Positions 44,450 to 53,434 are shown, counted from the stretch's first letter. The stretch: 64,000 nt of DNA from Streptomyces fragilis (GCF_003112515.1 NZ_BEVZ01000002.1:310001-374000); one strand, 5' to 3'. Program-made: numbers and translations. The notes: generated from the letters alone by a model not told the origin.

Positions 44450-45030
44450 GGGGCGGCGACGAGCGCGCGGATGAGTCGCCGCACCTGTGCCTGCGGATCC
44501 GGTGTGCCCGCCCATCCGGTCATCAGCAGATGGTGCAGCGTTCCCACCAGGGCCAGCGCCACGCACTCCGTGTCCACTGCCTGTTCCACGCGTCCCAGCC
44601 GCTGCTCCTCGCGCAGATAACCGCCGACCGATCGTTCGACCACGCCGAAGCCCGGGGCGCCGGCCTGCCAGGCTTCGCGGATGCGCCGCGACGCCGTCGG
44701 GCGGGTCACGGCCAGTCCCACGACCCCGGGATCCAGCGACAGGACCGTCGAGGCCACTGCCGCGAGGTTGTCCGCCACCGCTCCCGTACCCGCCCGTGCC
44801 AACAGCCCTTCCACCTGCACCGCGATACGGGCGAACCGGTTCAGGACCAGTTCGGCGACGAACTCGTCCAAGCCCGCGAAGTGGGTGTGCAGCACTCCCT
44901 TGGCGCAGCCCGCCTCGCTCGTGACCGCCCTGCTGGTCAGTGCGGCAGTGCCGTCCCTGGCCAGGACGCGCTCCGCCGCGTCGAACAGCAGCTCACGCAG
45001 ATCGGGAATCGCGACTCCACGCGGTGACAT
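44446..45030 (-). CDS. TetR-family transcriptional regulator
   Basis: A 194-residue protein with an N-terminal TetR HTH (LLFDAAERVLARDGTAALTSRAV, CAKGVLHTHFAGLDEFVAEL). GGAGGG precedes the ATG at 45030. It is divergent from a methyltransferase gene with two tandem dyad operators between them, so it most likely represses both. The ligand domain is not diagnostic. Confidence 0.9.
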   Translation of the reverse strand: MSPRGVAIPDLRELLFDAAERVLARDGTAALTSRAVTSEAGCAKGVLHTHFAGLDEFVAELVLNRFARIAVQVEGLLARAGTGAVADNLAAVASTVLSLDPGVVGLAVTRPTASRRIREAWQAGAPGFGVVERSVGGYLREEQRLGRVEQAVDTECVALALVGTLHHLLMTGWAGTPDPQAQVRRLIRALVAAP

Positions 45031-45054
45031 CAAGTCCCTCCAGGGGCAAGGGGA

Positions 45055-45102
45055 TTGCCGGTTTGGGCGTACGCCCATACTGTTTGGGCACGCGCCCATA
45101 CT
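45055..45102 (+). promoter_or_regulatory. Tandem 21-bp operators in the TetR/methyltransferase divergent promoter
   Basis: Two adjacent 21-bp copies (45061-45081 and 45082-45102) differ at only three positions. Their cores are TGGGCGTACGCCCA (a perfect palindrome) and TGGGCACGCGCCCA, each followed by TACT. The 21-bp period puts both on the same DNA face. A possible promoter TTGCCG (45055-45060)-17-TACTGT overlaps the first copy. Confidence 0.8.
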
Positions 45103-45138
45103 ACGGCGCCCATCACACTCCGCCGGAGGTCCTCCCCC

Positions 45139-45984
45139 ATGCACGGCATCGCCAACACGGCCCAGGCACAGGCGTGGAACGGCCACGAAGGCTCCCACTG
45201 GGCCGCCCATCAAGACCGCTGGGACGCCGTCAACGCCGGCTTCGACCAGCCCCTGCTCACCGCCGCCGCCATCAGGTCCGGAGAACGCGTCCTCGACATC
45301 GGCTGCGGCGCCGGAACCACCACCCTCCTGGCCGCCCGCGCGGCCACCCCCGGTGACGCCCTCGGCCTGGACCTCTCGGCGCCCATGCTGGAACGCGCCC
45401 GTACGCGGGCGACCGAAGAGGGCATCACCGACGTCTCCTTCGAGCACGGCGACGCCCAGGTCCACCCCCTCACCTCCGGCGCCTTCGACGTCGCGATCAG
45501 CCGCTTCGGCATCATGTTCTTCGACGATCCCGTCGCCGCCTTCGCCAACATCGCGACAGCGCTGCGACCCGGTGGGCGCATCGCCTTCCTCAGCGCCGCC
45601 GAGCCCGAGGGCAACCAGTGGCTGCAGGCCCTCACCGCGCTCGGCGACATCCTGCCCATGCAGGGCTTCGGCGCACCCGGAGCCCCGGGCATGTTCTCCC
45701 TCGCCGACGCGGGCACCGCGACCGCGCTGCTCGCCGAGGCCGGTTTCCAGGACGTACGCGCCGAGCACGTCCAGGCGTACGGGATTTGGGGCCGCGACGC
45801 CCGGGAAGCGGCCCACTTCATGCTCGACTCCGGCCCCGGCCGCCACCTCCTCGGGCGCGTCGGCCCCGACGTCCAGGACCGCGCCCGCACCCGCCTGGTC
45901 GAGTGGCTCCGGCCGTACCGGACCGCCGACGCCCTCCGGCTCCGCAGCACCGCCTGGCTCCTGACCGCTGTCCGCCCGGACTGA
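45139..45984 (+). CDS. Class I SAM-dependent methyltransferase
   Basis: A 281-residue protein with SAM motif I VLDIGCGAGTTT, motif II region FEHGDAQVHPL and post-motif DVAISRFGIMFFDDPVAAF, typical of UbiE/COQ5-like and small-molecule methyltransferases. GGAGGT lies 8 bases before the ATG. Control by the divergent TetR protein suggests a xenobiotic or metabolite substrate, not identified. Confidence 0.9.
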   Translation: MHGIANTAQAQAWNGHEGSHWAAHQDRWDAVNAGFDQPLLTAAAIRSGERVLDIGCGAGTTTLLAARAATPGDALGLDLSAPMLERARTRATEEGITDVSFEHGDAQVHPLTSGAFDVAISRFGIMFFDDPVAAFANIATALRPGGRIAFLSAAEPEGNQWLQALTALGDILPMQGFGAPGAPGMFSLADAGTATALLAEAGFQDVRAEHVQAYGIWGRDAREAAHFMLDSGPGRHLLGRVGPDVQDRARTRLVEWLRPYRTADALRLRSTAWLLTAVRPD

Positions 45985-46056
45985 CCGGGAGCCGTCGAGT
46001 CCGTCCTCGTGGGCGGCCGGGTGGTCGGTCATTTCCTCGTCGCGTGGCCACCCCGT

Positions 46057-47259
46057 TCAGCACAGGCGCAGGCCCGGTACCTGGTTCTCCGGAACGTTCA
46101 GGTAGATGTTGGTGATGTAGCCACCGTACTGAGGCAGATACGCCCACCAGTCGTTGGTGTAGGGCGGGACGCTGACCTGCTGGCCGCGCGTCTGGCAGGA
46201 GACCAGGACCTCGACTCCGGCGGGCAGCGCCGTCAGCGCCCTGGACTCCGTGGTGGCTCCGGCGCGGACGTTGACGCCGCTGCCCCAGGTGCCGATCCAG
46301 GTACCCGCCGGGCGCGTCGCACCGGGGACGTTCAGGGAGCGGGTGAGGCGGCCCACGTCGGAGTACGCCTTGCCGTAGGACGTGCCGCTCGGGTGCAGGG
46401 TGAGGACTGCCACGACGGAGCGGTCGCCGGAACCGACGACACCGGTGCTGTGCAGGGCCGGGCGGTCGAGGTCGACATCGGCCGCCGCGGAACTGTCGGC
46501 GCCGGTGGCTGTGGCTGTGGCTGTGCCGGTGGTCGTGGCCGTGCAGCCGCCCGAAGTGAAGCGCGACCAGCCCTGCTTGACCGCCCAGGGCCGTTCGAAG
46601 GCGCCCGGAATGCCGAAGTGCTGGTCGTAGCCGTCGGCGGCGCAACGGGTCGAGGCACGCAGGTTGCCCATGACGTAGTCGCGTACGGCGGTGGGCGCGG
46701 TGTCGAGCACGTGGTTGTAGATCTTGACGGTGTCCCGCGCGGACAGAGCGGTGTAGCCCCAGTAGCCGGGATGGGTCGCCGGAGGCCGGGCGGTGTCGGT
46801 GAGACCGATCCTGGTGACCATCCGGTCGATGATGGCGCCGCCGCCGTTGGCGGCCCAGAAGTGACTGGCCGCGGCGTCGTCGCTGCCGCGCAGCATGGCG
46901 TCGACGAGGGCGCGGTCCTGGGCGGTGAGGGCACCGGGACCGCTGTCGCCCAGAACGTCCAGCGCGATCAGGAGCTTGACGACGGAGGCCGACCGCAGGG
47001 GCAGCGAGGGGTTGACCTGCTCGGTGAAGGAACGGGTCTGGCGGTCGAAGACGGCGACGCCCGCCGTCACCCCGGCCGGTATCACGGCACTCGCGGTCCT
47101 CGACGCGGTCGCGTGGTCCCGGTGTGGCGCGGCGGCGGCCGGCAGCACGGCCGTGGACAGCAGCGCCGCGAGTGCGGTGCAGAACAGGCCGACACGTGCG
47201 GCCCGTCGGGCCGGCCGGCGGTGGACGGTGAGGAAGGTGCTGGTGTGCGGCGAGGTCAT
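46057..47259 (-). CDS. Secreted serine hydrolase (class A beta-lactamase-like fold) with C-terminal SH3-like domain
   Basis: A 400-residue protein. A signal peptide occupies residues ~1-44 (AALLSTAVLPAAAA). A beta-lactamase2/PBP-like domain follows with SxxK as SVVK (Ser92), a SDN-like SDDAAAS and a KTG-like KQG, so the catalytic set is recognisable but altered. After a Thr/Ala-rich linker (~245-270) a bacterial SH3-like domain ends the protein (WGSGVNVRAGATTESRALTALPAG). It may bind or modify the cell wall; beta-lactamase activity is not implied. It is 32 bases downstream of a secreted protein gene. Confidence 0.82.
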   Translation of the reverse strand: MTSPHTSTFLTVHRRPARRAARVGLFCTALAALLSTAVLPAAAAPHRDHATASRTASAVIPAGVTAGVAVFDRQTRSFTEQVNPSLPLRSASVVKLLIALDVLGDSGPGALTAQDRALVDAMLRGSDDAAASHFWAANGGGAIIDRMVTRIGLTDTARPPATHPGYWGYTALSARDTVKIYNHVLDTAPTAVRDYVMGNLRASTRCAADGYDQHFGIPGAFERPWAVKQGWSRFTSGGCTATTTGTATATATGADSSAAADVDLDRPALHSTGVVGSGDRSVVAVLTLHPSGTSYGKAYSDVGRLTRSLNVPGATRPAGTWIGTWGSGVNVRAGATTESRALTALPAGVEVLVSCQTRGQQVSVPPYTNDWWAYLPQYGGYITNIYLNVPENQVPGLRLC

Positions 47260-47291
47260 GGTCCGTCCCGAAGTCCGTACGCGGTTGGGGT

Positions 47292-47792
47292 TCACCACCA
47301 GGCGGAGCAGTAGGGAATGTTGTCGGCGTTGAGCGAGCCGCACACCCGGAACTGGTACTCCGGATCGGTGCTGGTGCGCTTGAACGGGGTCGTCAGGCTC
47401 TGTCCGATGCTCTGGACGACGAACGGGCCGCACTGCAGCCAGGGGTACATCTCGGTGCCGGCGGGGCCTCCCTTGTCCCAGCCGGTGGCCTTCCAGTCCA
47501 TCCAGACGTCGTCACCCGGGAACGTGACACCGCTGATCTTCCCGAAGGCGATCTGCTGCCCCGCGTACACCCCCTTCTCCAGGGTGAACGTGACGTTGTT
47601 GCCCAGCTTGAAGCTCCTGGGCTTGACCGTGTCGCCGGAGGCGTTGTCGGGGTGGTCGCGGAACCCGCGGGCGCCGCCCGTGCAGTCCGACGCGGCGGCC
47701 TGGGCGGATCCTGCGGGGCCGGCCACGGTGATACCGGCTGCGAGGGCGCAGACCGCCGTGAGGGAGGCGAATACGGAACGCAGTGGACGCAT
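47292..47792 (-). CDS. Small secreted protein with four cysteines, unknown function
   Basis: A 166-residue protein with a clear signal peptide (residues 1-33, cleavage near AQA-AA). The mature part is beta-rich by pattern (NNVTFTLEKGVYAGQQIAFG, DDVWMDWKATGWDKGG) with four Cys, probably two disulfides. I do not recognise a family. AAAGG lies ~12 bases before the ATG. It lies upstream of the serine hydrolase on the same strand, likely one transcript. Confidence 0.7.
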   Translation of the reverse strand: MRPLRSVFASLTAVCALAAGITVAGPAGSAQAAASDCTGGARGFRDHPDNASGDTVKPRSFKLGNNVTFTLEKGVYAGQQIAFGKISGVTFPGDDVWMDWKATGWDKGGPAGTEMYPWLQCGPFVVQSIGQSLTTPFKRTSTDPEYQFRVCGSLNADNIPYCSAWW

Positions 47793-47959
47793 GTCGATGA
47801 TGCCCTTTCCGGTGCTTGACGAAGCGGCGTCGGCCGCACCGAACAGTGACCCATCATGGCGCCGACTGGACATCCGGGACCATGGGGAGAAATACGCATG
47901 GACAGGCGCCCGTTACCGTGGTGGGGCGCAGTCGACCGTGGCTTTCGCGGGGAGTCGTC

Positions 47960-48763
47960 ATGAGGAACCGGCATGCGCGGATGCTGGATTGGGCGGTGGA
48001 GGTCATGACCACCGAAGACCCGGAACGCGTATGGCCGTTCCTCACCGAGGAACTGCTCACGGCGCTCGACGCGACGCTGATCCTGGTCAAGGAGGAACCC
48101 TGGACCAGGGAACGGGGCAGCGTCGTGTCCTGGCCGCCCCGTCTGCCCCTGCGGGACCACCACGACGACGAGTCGGTCCAACGCCACATCCGAGGGGGGT
48201 ACCCCTTCGCCGGCCGATACGGGTCCGGCGGCGACTGGACACCGCAGAGCGCCGCGCGCATCGTGGGGGCGCGGATCTGGCAGCACAGCGCGGCGGCCGA
48301 CGCTCTCCGCGGGGCGTTCGGGACACGGCACATGCTCGGCATACCGTTCCCGGGCACGGGCCCGCACGTCAGTGGGTTCGTGGTGCACCGCTCGGGCAAG
48401 GACTTCTCCCCGCACGACGAGCGGTACGCCGCCCGCGTGCAGCCGCTGCTCAAGGCGGCGGCGACCCACCGCTCCCTGCTGACCGCATTGCGGGAGGGCC
48501 CGGGCGGCGACCTGAGGCGGCAGGCCAACCAGTCCTTGGCGGTGCCGCTGACTCCCCGTGAACTGAACGTCCTGCACCTGCTCGCCACCGGAATGCCGGC
48601 CGACGCCATGGCGCGCCGCCTGGGCATCTCACCGCGCACCGTGCACAAGCACCTGCACGCGCTGTACCGGAAACTGAGGGCCTCGGACCGGCTGAGCGCG
48701 GTGTTGCGCGCCCAGGACGCGGGCCTGCTCGCCCGGGGTGCCGGAGGTGCCCGCATCACGTGA
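47960..48763 (+). CDS. LuxR-family transcriptional regulator
   Basis: A 267-residue protein. The C-terminal GerE-type HTH (LTPRELNVLHLLATGMPADAMARRLGISPRTVHKHLHALYRKL) is unambiguous. The N-terminal ~190 residues resemble a GAF-like sensor without a recognisable ligand motif. GGGGAG lies just before the ATG at 47960. It is divergent from the secreted-protein pair. Confidence 0.9.
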   Translation: MRNRHARMLDWAVEVMTTEDPERVWPFLTEELLTALDATLILVKEEPWTRERGSVVSWPPRLPLRDHHDDESVQRHIRGGYPFAGRYGSGGDWTPQSAARIVGARIWQHSAAADALRGAFGTRHMLGIPFPGTGPHVSGFVVHRSGKDFSPHDERYAARVQPLLKAAATHRSLLTALREGPGGDLRRQANQSLAVPLTPRELNVLHLLATGMPADAMARRLGISPRTVHKHLHALYRKLRASDRLSAVLRAQDAGLLARGAGGARIT

Positions 48764-48831
48764 TCCGGGCGTCAAGGCCCCGTCGCCTCGGTCCTCTCCC
48801 CGACCGCATCGGTTGCGAAGGGCGGATGGCG

Positions 48832-48873
48832 GCCGGGTCCCGGCCCTCGGGACGACGAGGGCCGGGACCCGGC
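48832..48873. terminator. Strong bidirectional terminator between LuxR and metalloprotease genes
   Basis: An 18-bp perfect stem (48832-48849 with 48856-48873) with GGACGA loop, between convergent stops at 48763 and 48881. Confidence 0.9.
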
Positions 48874-48880
48874 GAGCGGG

Positions 48881-50218
48881 TCAGGCGCGCCGGCGGCGGC
48901 GCATCAGGGACAGGGCGCACGCGCCGGCCGCGACCAGCGCGACACCGCCGCCGGCCAGCAGCAGGGTGCCGGAGTCACCACCGGTGGCGGCGAGGTTCTC
49001 GGAACCCCCGGCCTCGGAGCCCTCGGACCCGGTGACCTTCTCCTGGCCGCCGCTCTTGGCCTCGGCACCGTCGGGCAGGCCGTCGCCCGCGTCGGTGTCC
49101 GTCCCCGTGTGCTCCGGGGCGGGGGCGGCGGTCTCCTCGGGGACGTCCGCGACGTCGGAGAGGTCCTCGCCGTTGAGCGAGACCCTGACCGTGACCCCGC
49201 CGTCGCCGGAGGAGGTGACGGCCAGGGACACCTTGCTCGCCACGTCCTTGAGGGATGTGATGGCGTCCGCCTCGGCCGGGGCGTCGTTGCCGGCGGTCTT
49301 GTTCGCCTCGGTCAGGTCGATCAGCGAGGAGGAGCCGTAGTTGCCCTTGGGCACCCGGTAGGCGTGCACGCCCTCGAGGTTCTGGTCGAAGGAGCCCGCC
49401 GCGTGGCGGTACTCGACGACGAGGCGGTCCTCACCCATCGGGATGTCCAGCGCGCGGACGCCGCTGCCCTCGCCGTGCAGCGAGCGCAGCTCGTACGTGC
49501 CGGACTCGGCGACCTCGACCGCCTCGCTGTCGTCGAGCCAGCCGGCCCGGATCATCTCGGGCGCGGAGATGCCCATCGCCGGACCGCCGCCGCCCATCAT
49601 CGACTTGGCGCTGGTGCCGTTCTCCTTGCAGTCGACCAGGTTCCCGTCCGTGCACACGGAGCGCATCTGGTGACCGAGGCCCAGGTTGTGCCCGAACTCG
49701 TGTCCCACCACGCCCAGTCCGCTGGCCGTGCCGTAGAGGTTGATCCAGGTGTACGGGCCGGGGACGGAGCCGAGGCCGGCCCAGGAACAGCCGGTCTTCT
49801 GCGCGGGGAAGACCATCGACAGGCTGTCGTAGTCCTCGCCCCGCACCAGGCCCTGCTCGGCCAGCGCCTTCTGGGTCAGGGTGTTGATCTCCCCGTGGTC
49901 GCAGCTCGCGGCCATCGGCAGCTTGACGGGCCCGACGTACTGGTCGTCGACCACGGGCACCACCTTGTACCGCCCGCGTGACAGCTCGGAGAAGAACGAG
50001 GCGAGCGAGTCCTTCTTCGCGCCGAAATAGGTGTCCGGCGTGCTCTCCTTCACCTTGTCGGGGTGCTGGAAGGAGCTGTCGGTGAACTCGACCAGGACGG
50101 GCAGCACCTTGCGCTCCACCGTGGCGTCGTCCGCGTGCGCCGTGGTGGGGATGAGGCCGGTGGTCAGCGCGGTGATGCCGGTGGCCAGGGCGATGCGGCC
50201 CAGGGCGGATGTCTTCAT
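48881..50218 (-). CDS. Secreted zinc metalloprotease (M6-like) with C-terminal sortase signal
   Basis: A 445-residue protein. The signal peptide covers residues 1-29 (LIPTTAHA). The zinc motif HEFGHNLGLGH is at 173-183, with a later Met in SAKSMMGGGG that may form the Met-turn. An acidic, Gly/Ser-rich stalk (~345-405) is followed by LAATG, a hydrophobic segment and RRRRRA, a class E sortase (LAXTG) cell-wall sorting signal. It probably degrades extracellular proteins while anchored to the wall. No sortase gene is nearby. Confidence 0.88.
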   Translation of the reverse strand: MKTSALGRIALATGITALTTGLIPTTAHADDATVERKVLPVLVEFTDSSFQHPDKVKESTPDTYFGAKKDSLASFFSELSRGRYKVVPVVDDQYVGPVKLPMAASCDHGEINTLTQKALAEQGLVRGEDYDSLSMVFPAQKTGCSWAGLGSVPGPYTWINLYGTASGLGVVGHEFGHNLGLGHQMRSVCTDGNLVDCKENGTSAKSMMGGGGPAMGISAPEMIRAGWLDDSEAVEVAESGTYELRSLHGEGSGVRALDIPMGEDRLVVEYRHAAGSFDQNLEGVHAYRVPKGNYGSSSLIDLTEANKTAGNDAPAEADAITSLKDVASKVSLAVTSSGDGGVTVRVSLNGEDLSDVADVPEETAAPAPEHTGTDTDAGDGLPDGAEAKSGGQEKVTGSEGSEAGGSENLAATGGDSGTLLLAGGGVALVAAGACALSLMRRRRRA

Positions 50219-50309
50219 GGATCGATGTCCTTCAGAAAGGTCTGGGGGAAGTGTTTCCGAAGGGGAGGAGTCCGCCGCCCGCCGACCGTCCCGCTGCTTT
50301 GCGATCTCT

Positions 50310-51962
50310 TTACTCTCCGAGGAGTCCCGGCTCGAAGAGGAACCTCATGGAGTCGGATCCGTAGTAGTAGCGCGTGGTGCCGACGGCGGAGCCGTGCGCC
50401 TGGTTCTTGTCCGCCTTGGCCCATTCGACGAGCCCCAGGTAGCGGGTGCCGGTGTCGTCCCGCAGGGCCGCCTGGCCCTGCGCGGTGTCGGTCCACAGGT
50501 TCCACAGCTGGGTCGACTGCGCGGCGTCGCAGGGCTGTTGTGTCACCGGTGCGTGGTCCTCGGTGCTGCCGGAGCGCGTCAGGCACTGGCCGGTCGCCTC
50601 GTTGCGCACCTGCGTCCGCGCCAGGTCCCCCGCGAACGGCTCCAGCAGCAGCCAGCGTTGCGCCGCGCCGCCGTCGCAGGCGGCCTCCACGGGCCGGACG
50701 CCGGCCCGCGCGGAGCCGCCCGGGATCTCCATGCAGCTCTCGGTCGACACGAAGCGCAGGGTGCTCGGCCCGCCCAGGGCGGAGAGCTGCGGACTTGGGG
50801 TCGCCGAGGGCGACGGGGACGCGGACTCCTTCGGCGACGGGCTCGCGGTCGCCGAAGGAGTCCGCGGGGCCGGGGGTGCCGGGGAGGTCTGCGGGGCGGC
50901 GGAGGACGGTCCGGCGCTCGCCGCGGACGCCGGGCGGTCGGGTTCCTCCCCGCCGCCGGGCCACAGCGCCCAGCCGCCGAACAGCACCGCCGCCGTGCCC
51001 GTGGCGAGGACCGCGGCCTTCGCCCCGGTCACCCCGCCGCCCGCGGCGGAACCGGACGCCGTCGCCGTCGTCGCCGCGGCGTGCGCCTCCAGGTAGCCGC
51101 GCCCGCCGTACAGCAGGAACGCCGCCGGAAGCACCACGCGCAGCCGCTGGTTGAGGTCGGTCAGCTCCCGGACCGCCCTGCGGCAGCGTCCGCACTGCTG
51201 CAGGTGCCGGTCCAGGTGGGCGTCCCGGCGTGGACGGGCCCGCCGCACCGCCGCGGCGAGCCGCCCGCTGCACCTGCGGCACTCCTCGTCGACCGCGCCC
51301 TGCTCGGCGTGCGCGGCCAGGTATGCCTCCCGCAGCCCTTCGCGGGCCCGGGCCGTCAACGAGGACACCCCGCTCGGGGCGAGCCCCAGCAGGGTCCCCA
51401 CCTTCGCCGCGGGTTCCTCCTCGACGACGGAGTGCCAGAGCACCGCCCGCCACCGTTCGGGCAGGGCGCGGAAGGCGGCCGCGATCAGGCCGTCGTCCAC
51501 CGCGCGCAGCACGTGGTCCTCACCGCTCGGTCCGTGCTCCGCCGTGGCACCGTACGGGGTCGCGGTCTCCAGCCACTCGTCGAACTCGGGGGCGAGGTCG
51601 ACCCGTCGGGCCCGCTCCGCCCACTCGGCCGCCGTGTGCCGGACGACGGCCAGCAGGTAGGGGCGCCACGCCTCGGTGGGTCCCTTGCCGTCGCGCACCG
51701 CCTGCACCGTCCGCGTGAACGCCTCCGAGGCGAGGTCCTCCGCGGAGTGGGAGTCACGGCAGCAGGTGCGGGCGTACGCGAGGACGGCGTCGGCGTGGCG
51801 GCGGTAGAGCTCCTCGGCCGCACCCGTACCCGCGTCACCGCCGTCGCGCAGCGCGGCCGTCAACTGCGCGTCCGTCCGTGCGTCACCGGCGAGGCCACCC
51901 TGCTCCGGTCGGCTCCGGCCGGCGCCCTGCCGCCTGCGGTCGGTGGCGCTGCGGTTGGTCAT
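50310..51962 (-). CDS. ECF-type sigma factor fused to zinc-finger, TM segment and ricin-like lectin domain
   Basis: A 550-residue chimera. Residues ~45-115 are sigma-70 region 2 (RRHADAVLAYARTCC, AEDLASEAFTRTVQAV); ~155-215 region 4 (LPERWRAVLWHSVVEEEPAAKVGTLLG). Residues ~225-262 hold a Cys/His anti-sigma-like finger (CRRC, HLDRHLQQCGRC). A single membrane segment (~316-334) leads to a Pro/Ser/Ala linker and an external beta-trefoil-like domain (~395-550; QRWLLLEP, CLTRSGS, QLWNLW). The layout suggests a one-protein transmembrane sensor. GCAGG precedes the ATG at 51962. Confidence 0.85.
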   Translation of the reverse strand: MTNRSATDRRRQGAGRSRPEQGGLAGDARTDAQLTAALRDGGDAGTGAAEELYRRHADAVLAYARTCCRDSHSAEDLASEAFTRTVQAVRDGKGPTEAWRPYLLAVVRHTAAEWAERARRVDLAPEFDEWLETATPYGATAEHGPSGEDHVLRAVDDGLIAAAFRALPERWRAVLWHSVVEEEPAAKVGTLLGLAPSGVSSLTARAREGLREAYLAAHAEQGAVDEECRRCSGRLAAAVRRARPRRDAHLDRHLQQCGRCRRAVRELTDLNQRLRVVLPAAFLLYGGRGYLEAHAAATTATASGSAAGGGVTGAKAAVLATGTAAVLFGGWALWPGGGEEPDRPASAASAGPSSAAPQTSPAPPAPRTPSATASPSPKESASPSPSATPSPQLSALGGPSTLRFVSTESCMEIPGGSARAGVRPVEAACDGGAAQRWLLLEPFAGDLARTQVRNEATGQCLTRSGSTEDHAPVTQQPCDAAQSTQLWNLWTDTAQGQAALRDDTGTRYLGLVEWAKADKNQAHGSAVGTTRYYYGSDSMRFLFEPGLLGE

Positions 51963-52109
51963 GTGCCTGCACTCGATCCGCGTCCGTACGACAATCGGTG
52001 CACAGTCTCGCACGGTCATCGGGGAGCGGTGCTCCTGCGGAGTCGCCACCGGCACCGGCACCGGCGACACGGCTCCGGACGCCACGCTCGGCCGGCAAGC
52101 CCGCCGATG

Positions 52110-53069
52110 TCAGCGGCGAAGGGCCGGCGAGCGGCCGCCTTCTGGCACGCACTCCCGGCATCGCTGCGGATCCGGCCCGCGATAACCCCGATCGCACTGC
52201 TCGCAGTTGCGCAGCGGATGCCGCTCGGGCAGGCGCTCCGCGGCGGGCAGCGGGACACGCACCGGCATGGGGGCGGGCAGGTCCGCGGTCAGTCGGTACG
52301 CCACGAACGCGGCTGGCCTGCGCAGCCCCTCCTCGGGCAGTCCGTGGAGCACCGCCCGCCGAACGGTGTGCGGCGTGGCCTCCCTCTCGAACCAGGCCAC
52401 GACACCGGGCGTCAGGTGCTCCACATCGCACGCCGACAGCGTCAACTCCGGTGCGTGACGACGCAGTCCGGTGAGCAGCTCCACGGCCCGCTCCACCAAC
52501 TCCGGCCGGGAGAAGCGCGGTTGCGGCACGGCGGGCAGGGGCTTGCGCTTCTTCCGCCCGGACCCGGACCGTGGGGAACCTCCGGGCGCGGCCGACCCCA
52601 CCTGTTCTTCCCGCCCCGCTTCGGTTCCGACCCCGAGGGCGGACGGGGTGGACGGGGTGGGCTGCGCGGTCCGGTCGGTCGGCGCGGAGGCCGGTCCCGT
52701 CGCGAGGTCACGGCGGCCGGCGGCGCCCGGCTTGTCGCAGTACACGGTCCGCGTGACGATCCGCCCACCGGCGACGCGTGTGCGTTCCCGCCGCAGGTAC
52801 CCGTGCCGCTCCAGCTCCCGCAGTGCCGCGGCGATCCGGGTCGTCCCCTCGGACCTGTCCCGCGCCAGCGTCTTGATGTCGACCCGCGCCCCCGGCGGCA
52901 ACGACTGGATGTGGACCGCTACACCCATCGCCGTGAACGACAGGTCCTTGTGCTGCGCGAGGTGGTTGCCCACGACGGTGAAGTGCGAGTCGTGCCGATG
53001 CCTCTCGTGCACGACGCCGCCACACCGGGAGGCGTCACGCGCCCGCCCGGTAACATGCGTTTTACCCAT
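52110..53069 (-). CDS. Helix-turn-helix protein with C-terminal zinc-ribbon-like CxxC pairs
   Basis: A 319-residue protein. Residues ~28-105 form a replication-initiator/GntR-like winged helix (HFTVVGNHLAQHKDLSFTAMGVAVHIQSL, GTTRIAAALRELERHGYLRRERTR). A Pro/Ser-rich linker precedes a second helical domain (~190-265) and a tail with CExC and CREC motifs that may bind zinc. Such proteins are common in Streptomyces and of unknown function. The start at 53069 has a weak ribosome site. Its tail is duplicated at 44279-44449. Confidence 0.75.
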   Translation of the reverse strand: MGKTHVTGRARDASRCGGVVHERHRHDSHFTVVGNHLAQHKDLSFTAMGVAVHIQSLPPGARVDIKTLARDRSEGTTRIAAALRELERHGYLRRERTRVAGGRIVTRTVYCDKPGAAGRRDLATGPASAPTDRTAQPTPSTPSALGVGTEAGREEQVGSAAPGGSPRSGSGRKKRKPLPAVPQPRFSRPELVERAVELLTGLRRHAPELTLSACDVEHLTPGVVAWFEREATPHTVRRAVLHGLPEEGLRRPAAFVAYRLTADLPAPMPVRVPLPAAERLPERHPLRNCEQCDRGYRGPDPQRCRECVPEGGRSPALRR

Positions 53070-53434
53070 CAGGAAGGTTCCGTCTTCCTCGGTGGTCAGG
53101 CCCTCGTCCAGGATTGCAGTCCCGGCGGGGGCCGTCTCATGTCTGCTGTTGTCTGGCCCGATCGTAGGCCCGCAAACCACCCTCAACGCGCCCACGTTGG
53201 CATATTCACCCACCCGTGTGACGCAAGCCCACGCGGTGCCGTGTCCTGCCGCGTGGGGAGGTGGGAGGGGCTTGGCTGGTCGTCCTTCGACCACCGTTCT
53301 TGTCCCTTGGAGCCGCCCGTAGCGCCGGAGCGCGACGACCTGGGTTCCGGTGCTGAGTCGCCTTCCGGCGCGGACCGTGGCCTGTGCGGGTACGCATGAC
53401 AGGAGGAACGGACGGCACACGGTGGTGGGAGCGT
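53070..53434. other. Intergenic region without a supported gene
   Basis: These 365 bases separate the divergent HTH and DUF488 genes. I see no convincing ORF, repeat or hairpin; promoters for both genes should lie here. If DUF488 starts at ATG 53396 instead of 53435 the gap is shorter. Confidence 0.6.
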
